Below are positions 12,923-15,492 of a DNA stretch of 15,492 bases, piece after piece. The notes under the pieces are model-generated. The model was not told where the DNA came from. It saw only the letters and a list, made by a program, of their open reading frames with translations, and did no database searches. A program made the position numbers and the translations under genes. Within the stretch, counting starts at the first letter, position 1. Every line of letters begins with the position of its first letter. Where the stretch lies: the NCBI GenBank assembly GCA_029974035.1, contig JARKQG010000143.1, positions 1-15,492 of the forward strand. Reading direction: 5' to 3'. Origin of the DNA: Eubacteriales bacterium (GTDB lineage: Bacteria; Bacillota_A; Clostridia; Christensenellales; Aristaeellaceae).

Positions 12923-13377
12923 GAAAACCACCGCCCGATCGCGTAGTAGACGACGCCGATGAGGATGGACGTGGTCACGCCATAGGCGATCACCGGCCCG
13001 GCCAGCAAAAAAAGCTTCGCCCCCAGGCCCAGCACCAGCCCCTCCCGCCGGAACTCCATGGCCGGCGCGGCCACGGAGTTGGCAAACCCCGTGATGGGCA
13101 CGATGGAGCCCGCCCCCGCGTATTCGCCAATCCGGTCGTAGACGCCCAGGCCCGTCAGCGTCGTACCCAGAAACACCAGCACCGACGGCGTGAAGGCGCC
13201 GAGCGCCAGTACGTTGAGATGCAGCACCTCGCTGCCGAAAATCGTGATCGCCTGGCCGATGGCGCAGATCAGCCCGCCCACCCAGAACGCCCGGAAGCAG
13301 TCCCGCAGGAGCTTGCTGCCCGGCGTGCGCGCTTCCACCAGCTTTGCGTACCGCTTGATCTTGTCGGCCTCGCTCAA
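12919..13377 (-). CDS. spoVAC: Stage V sporulation protein AC
   Basis: 152 residues with the start chosen, matching B. subtilis SpoVAC (150). SpoVAC is a membrane channel component; the purified protein was reported to act as a mechanosensitive channel for dipicolinic acid release. Motifs: FRAFWVGGLICAIGQAI, TTLTGLGVYDRIGEYAGAGS, VPITGFANSVAAPAMEFRRE and GLVLGLGAKLFLLAGPVIAY. Hydrophobic segments are near 27-45, 58-80 and 115-148. The start is TTG at 13377: homology begins just after it (SEADKIKRYAKL) and it overlaps the stop of the small upstream ORF by TTGA. The frame stays open upstream to 13572, but that translation is Gly/Arg/Pro-rich and is the shadow of the small ORF. It overlaps spoVAD by GTGA. 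Confidence 0.92.
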   Translation of the reverse strand: MSEADKIKRYAKLVEARTPGSKLLRDCFRAFWVGGLICAIGQAITIFGSEVLHLNVLALGAFTPSVLVFLGTTLTGLGVYDRIGEYAGAGSIVPITGFANSVAAPAMEFRREGLVLGLGAKLFLLAGPVIAYGVTTSILIGVVYYAIGRWFS

Positions 13378-13529
13378 AGCGCCGTCCCCCCCGCGTACAC
13401 CAGCACGGCGTCCTGATACGCCCGAGCCTCGGGCCGGTTGAGGAGGATCAGCGTCACCACCGCCGCGACGAGGATCACCAGCGCCACCGCGGCCCACAGG
13501 GCCGGCTGCGTTTTCCATCGATGCTGCAA
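13374..13529 (-). CDS. Small single-pass membrane protein, first ORF of the spoVA operon
   Basis: A 51-residue ORF in a different frame from spoVAC. It starts at TTG (13529), eight bases after AAAGGGG, and ends in TGA overlapping the TTG start of spoVAC by four bases. The N-terminus (MQHRWKTQ) is basic, residues about 10-30 (ALWAAVALVILVAAVVTLIL) form one strong membrane helix, and a short tail (RPEARAYQDAVLVYAGGTAL) follows. The basic N-terminus suggests a cytoplasmic N-terminus. I do not recognise the family. Operon position, ribosome binding site, codon bias and the TTGA junction support a real gene expressed in the forespore with spoVAC. A GTG at 13538 is an alternative start but is too close to the ribosome binding site. 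Confidence 0.68.
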   Translation of the reverse strand: MQHRWKTQPALWAAVALVILVAAVVTLILLNRPEARAYQDAVLVYAGGTAL

Positions 13530-13537
13530 AAAAAGCA

Positions 13538-13585
13538 CCCCTTTGCGCGTTGTTCTCCCTCATTATGGGCAAACGCGCAAAGAAA
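13538..13585 (-). repeat. Inverted repeat around the SigG-like -10 and the ribosome binding site
   Basis: Two perfect 11-base arms, CTTTGCGCGTT (13541-13551) and AACGCGCAAAG (13572-13582), are separated by 20 bases. In RNA of the minus strand, three U-G pairs (13583-13585 with 13540-13538) extend the stem to 14 bp, so the whole AAAGGGG ribosome binding site of the small ORF is paired. The upstream arm lies before the predicted SigG transcription start, so only longer transcripts contain both arms. It could alternatively be a protein-binding operator with arm centres 31 bp apart. Confidence 0.75.
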
Positions 13586-13590
13586 TATTA
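13561..13590 (-). promoter_or_regulatory. SigG-like promoter of the spoVA operon
   Basis: On the minus strand TAATA (13590-13586), an 18-base spacer and CATAATG (13567-13561) match the B. subtilis SigG consensus GHATR-N18-CATXHTA with one mismatch in each box and exact spacing. Transcription would start near 13554, about 25 bases before the small ORF. In B. subtilis the spoVA operon is SigG-dependent in the forespore. The -35 box overlaps the stop codon of the upstream YkgJ-like gene. Confidence 0.62.
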
Positions 13591-14058
13591 CAAAACAGCG
13601 CGGCGAAATATGCGCTCCCGGCGAATCCATTGGTTCAGAAATTCACGGCCCTCGTCCGTTTCGTCCACCAGCAAAAGCGCCCGGAGGGCGGCGCTCACAA
13701 AGGCGGGGTCCAGCGCCCGGACGCCAGAGGGCGCCAGAGGGCACATGGCAAAGGCACGGCGGTCGATGCGCACCGAAAGGCGGCCGTCCTTTTTGCGGCA
13801 GGGCGTCAGCGGAAAGATGCGGCAGCCCAGCGGGCGCGCGTCCCGGGGACAGGTTCCGCCGCAGTAGAGCACGCCCCGCTCCACCCGCGCCCACCGTTCG
13901 CCGCGGTAGAGCGCCGCCTCGCCGGGGAACAGCGCCACGCCGCCCTGGCCGTCCTCGTCCGGCCGGCAGCAAGCCGCCCCGCACAGCGCGCCGCAGTCGG
14001 CCACGAGCGGCGTCAGGTTTTGCAGCAGTTTCCGGGCCTCGTCCATCTGCGAATTCAT
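13588..14058 (-). CDS. YkgJ-like cysteine-cluster protein
   Basis: 156 residues. The N-terminal cluster DCGALCGAACC (Cys22, Cys26, Cys30, Cys31) and the later LYCGGTCPRDARPLGCRIFP (Cys66, Cys70, Cys79) with Cys87 resemble the zinc/iron-chelating YkgJ/UPF0153 domain, which typically has a CxxxCC-type cluster followed by 'RPxxCRxYP'. Known members are presumed to bind a metal or Fe-S centre; their function is not settled. No membrane segment or signal peptide is seen, so it is probably cytoplasmic. The start at 14058 is supported by AGGAGG four bases upstream. It is divergent from the ferredoxin gene, and its stop overlaps the -35 box of the spoVA promoter. I see no convincing promoter of its own. 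Confidence 0.75.
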   Translation of the reverse strand: MNSQMDEARKLLQNLTPLVADCGALCGAACCRPDEDGQGGVALFPGEAALYRGERWARVERGVLYCGGTCPRDARPLGCRIFPLTPCRKKDGRLSVRIDRRAFAMCPLAPSGVRALDPAFVSAALRALLLVDETDEGREFLNQWIRRERIFRRAVL

Positions 14059-14082
14059 ATGGCCTCCTGGCGAAATTAGTAG

Positions 14083-14111
14083 TTGCATTGGTTCGGGGGC
14101 GGTGTTATAAT
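14083..14111 (+). promoter_or_regulatory. SigA-type promoter of the ferredoxin gene
   Basis: -35 TTGCAT (14083-14088), a 17-base spacer and a perfect -10 TATAAT (14106-14111) preceded by TGT, which makes it an extended -10. Transcription would start near 14118, about 30 bases before the ATG at 14148. Confidence 0.82.
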
Positions 14112-14126
14112 ACAATCACTTTTTAA

Positions 14127-14318
<192 letters not shown>

Positions 14319-14331
14319 GTCGAGCTCATCG

Positions 14332-14360
14332 AAAAGGGCGGCCTTCGGGCCGCCTTTTTT
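14332..14360 (+). terminator. Rho-independent terminator of the ferredoxin gene, probably bidirectional
   Basis: A 7-bp GC stem (GGCGGCC / GGCCGCC), extended by a G-U pair and A-T pairs, closes a UUCG tetraloop and is followed by six Ts (14355-14360). On the minus strand the same hairpin is followed by TTTT, so it can also end the fructokinase transcript, whose stop is at 14383. Confidence 0.92.
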
Positions 14361-14382
14361 GTATGCATGTCCAACCCCGGAC

Positions 14383-15264
14383 TCACGGCCTCGCCGCCGC
14401 CTCGGCGGCCAGGATCAGCGCGCCGGTGACGCCGCTGTGGATGCCCAGACCCGGCGGCACGATGACCTGGTCGATGTGGTGGAGCACCCGGTCGGCGGCC
14501 ACGTAGCCGTTGAGCATGGCCAGCGTCTTTTCACGGATCATCGGAAACAGGAAGGCCTCCTGCATGATGCCGCCGCCCAGCACGATCATCTCCGTGGAGA
14601 TGGCCACCAGCGCCGTCACGCAGAACTGCGCCAGGTAATAGGCCTCGATCTCCCAGGCGATGTGATCCTTCGGCAATTCCCGCGAAGGCACGCCCCAGCG
14701 CCTGTCGATGGCCGGGCCGCAGGCCAGCCCCTCGAGGCAGCCGTCGTGGTAGGGGCAGACGCCCCGGGGCATCGGGTCTTTCGGATGGGGGCGGAGCAGC
14801 ATGTGCCCCCACTCCGGGTGCACCATGCCGTGAAGCAGCTGCCCCTCGGCCACGACGCCCGCGCCCACGCCGGTGCCCACCGTCACATATACGCAGTTTT
14901 TGAGGCCCCGGGCCGCGCCCATGCGGTATTCCGCCAGCGCCGCGCCGCCTACGTCGGTATCGATGCCCACCGGCACCTTGAGCGCCCGCCTGAGCTCCGG
15001 CAACAGCGGGCAGTTGCCCCAGCCGGGCTTGGGCGTGGTGGTCACATAGCCGTAGGTGGGGGAATCCGGGTTCAGGTCCAGCGGGCCGAAGCTGGAGATG
15101 CCCAGCGCCTCGATGCCCGCCTTTTGGAAGTATTCGATCATCGGCGGCAGCGTTTCCGCCGGAGACAGCGTGGGGAATTTCGCCCTGTCCAGGATCTTTC
15201 CGGTTTCATCGCCGATCGAGCACACCATCTTGGTGCCGCCGGCCTCCAGCGCGCCCAGCCGCAT
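14383..15264 (-). CDS. ROK family sugar kinase, probable fructokinase
   Basis: 293 residues, the usual ROK length. The N-terminal ATP-binding loop is LGALEAGGTKMVC (3-15), and GIDTDVGGAALAEYRMG (100-116) carries the expected catalytic aspartate (Asp104). The zinc-site region HPEWGHMLLRPH and GVCPYHDGCLEGLACGPAI provides His154, Cys170, His173 and Cys176. This layout and the CPYHxxCLEG motif closely resemble the Bacillus fructokinase-like enzymes YdhR/GmuE, which phosphorylate fructose to fructose-6-phosphate; mannose or other hexoses remain possible. AGGAG eight bases before the ATG at 15264 supports the start. It has its own promoter and shares the ferredoxin terminator. No sugar transporter or glycosidase is beside it. 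Confidence 0.92.
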   Translation of the reverse strand: MRLGALEAGGTKMVCSIGDETGKILDRAKFPTLSPAETLPPMIEYFQKAGIEALGISSFGPLDLNPDSPTYGYVTTTPKPGWGNCPLLPELRRALKVPVGIDTDVGGAALAEYRMGAARGLKNCVYVTVGTGVGAGVVAEGQLLHGMVHPEWGHMLLRPHPKDPMPRGVCPYHDGCLEGLACGPAIDRRWGVPSRELPKDHIAWEIEAYYLAQFCVTALVAISTEMIVLGGGIMQEAFLFPMIREKTLAMLNGYVAADRVLHHIDQVIVPPGLGIHSGVTGALILAAEAAARP

Positions 15265-15299
15265 CGCGCATCGCTCCTTTTTTCGTATAGATCGGGAGC

Positions 15300-15328
15300 A
15301 TTATACCATGCGACAGGGCGTGACGCAA
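15300..15328 (-). promoter_or_regulatory. SigA-type promoter of the fructokinase gene
   Basis: On the minus strand -35 TTGCGT (15328-15323), a 17-base spacer and a perfect -10 TATAAT (15305-15300). Transcription would start near 15293, about 29 bases before the ATG. I see no catabolite-repression (cre) site nearby. Confidence 0.82.
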
Positions 15329-15336
15329 GCGCCGGT

Positions 15337-15453
15337 CCGAACCCAACGGGGGGTTCGGGGGGCCGCGGCCCCTCCGAATACAATCAAGGCAGCCGCCTCC
15401 GGCTGGCATCCGCTTTATGCGCATGCCCCGCAAAGCCGCGGCTTTGCGGGGCA
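15337..15453. repeat. Cluster of four palindromes in non-coding DNA
   Basis: Four inverted repeats follow each other: CCGAACCC / GGGTTCGG with a six-base loop (15337-15358), the perfect palindrome GGGGCCGCGGCCCC (15359-15372), CAGCCG / CGGCTG with a four-base loop (15390-15405) and a perfect 30-bp palindrome (15424-15453; half-site TGCCCCGCAAAGCCG). None is followed by a T tract on either strand, so they are not canonical terminators. No gene is supported between 15329 and the window end. Confidence 0.7.
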
Positions 15454-15492
15454 CGCGCACCGAGGCCTTCCTTTTATGCCGAAATCGTGTCG

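Noticed and set aside
13378..13572. N-terminal extension of spoVAC through the small ORF
   Set aside because: The added translation is Gly/Arg/Pro-rich, unlike any SpoVAC, whereas the other frame gives a membrane helix with its own ribosome binding site and a TTGA overlap.
15474..15492. Possible end of a minus-strand gene (codons DTISA then TAA) at the window edge
   Set aside because: Five codons are not enough to support a gene; it would need the sequence beyond the window.

Overview
The window is a GC-rich (roughly two thirds G+C by eye) piece of a bacterial chromosome. Forespore genes (spoVAC, spoVAD, spoVAE), a long-form hibernation factor, a DUF896 protein, a clostridial 2[4Fe-4S] ferredoxin, AGGAGG-type ribosome binding sites and the ftsK-rimO-pgsA-cinA order point to an endospore-forming, probably anaerobic, GC-rich member of the Clostridia. 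I cannot name the genus. I see no tRNA, rRNA, CRISPR array, insertion sequence, integrase or phage gene.

Layout. (1) 1-4261, plus strand: end of ftsK, then rimO, pgsA and cinA joined by ATGA overlaps, then nagB. (2) 4262-4995: hpf, with a SigH-like promoter, a 17-codon leader ORF and a terminator. (3) 5018-5771: a GNAT acetyltransferase (minus) divergent from a DUF896 gene (plus). (4) 5777-7816, minus: a large c-di-GMP regulator with order receiver, HD-GYP, PAS-like, GGDEF, whose receiver has lost its phosphorylation residues. (5) 8004-10138: two divergent family 2 glycosyltransferases with facing SigA-type promoters. (6) 10119-11451, minus: a marR-degV operon behind an AT-rich near-perfect palindrome. 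(7) 11499-13590, minus: a sporulation operon made of a small membrane-protein ORF, spoVAC, spoVAD and spoVAE, with a SigG-like promoter and a terminator. (8) 13588-14360: a YkgJ-like cysteine-rich gene (minus) divergent from a single-gene ferredoxin unit (plus). (9) 14383-15328, minus: a ROK-family fructokinase and its promoter, followed by a non-coding, palindrome-rich end.

Working together. Region 1 is growth housekeeping: chromosome translocation, ribosomal protein modification, phospholipid synthesis, NAD salvage and amino-sugar catabolism. hpf and the spoVA operon look tied to stationary phase and sporulation through alternative sigma factors. In spores, SpoVA proteins form the channel for dipicolinic acid. 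The marR-degV pair is plausibly linked to fatty-acid sensing.

I found no clearly novel multi-gene system. The best observations are regulatory. The SigG-like promoter of the spoVA operon sits between the arms of an 11-bp inverted repeat that would hide the ribosome binding site only in read-through mRNA. A small membrane-protein ORF overlaps spoVAC by TTGA. There is a SigH-like promoter plus leader ORF before hpf, a degenerate receiver in the c-di-GMP enzyme, and a 29-bp operator-like palindrome before marR.
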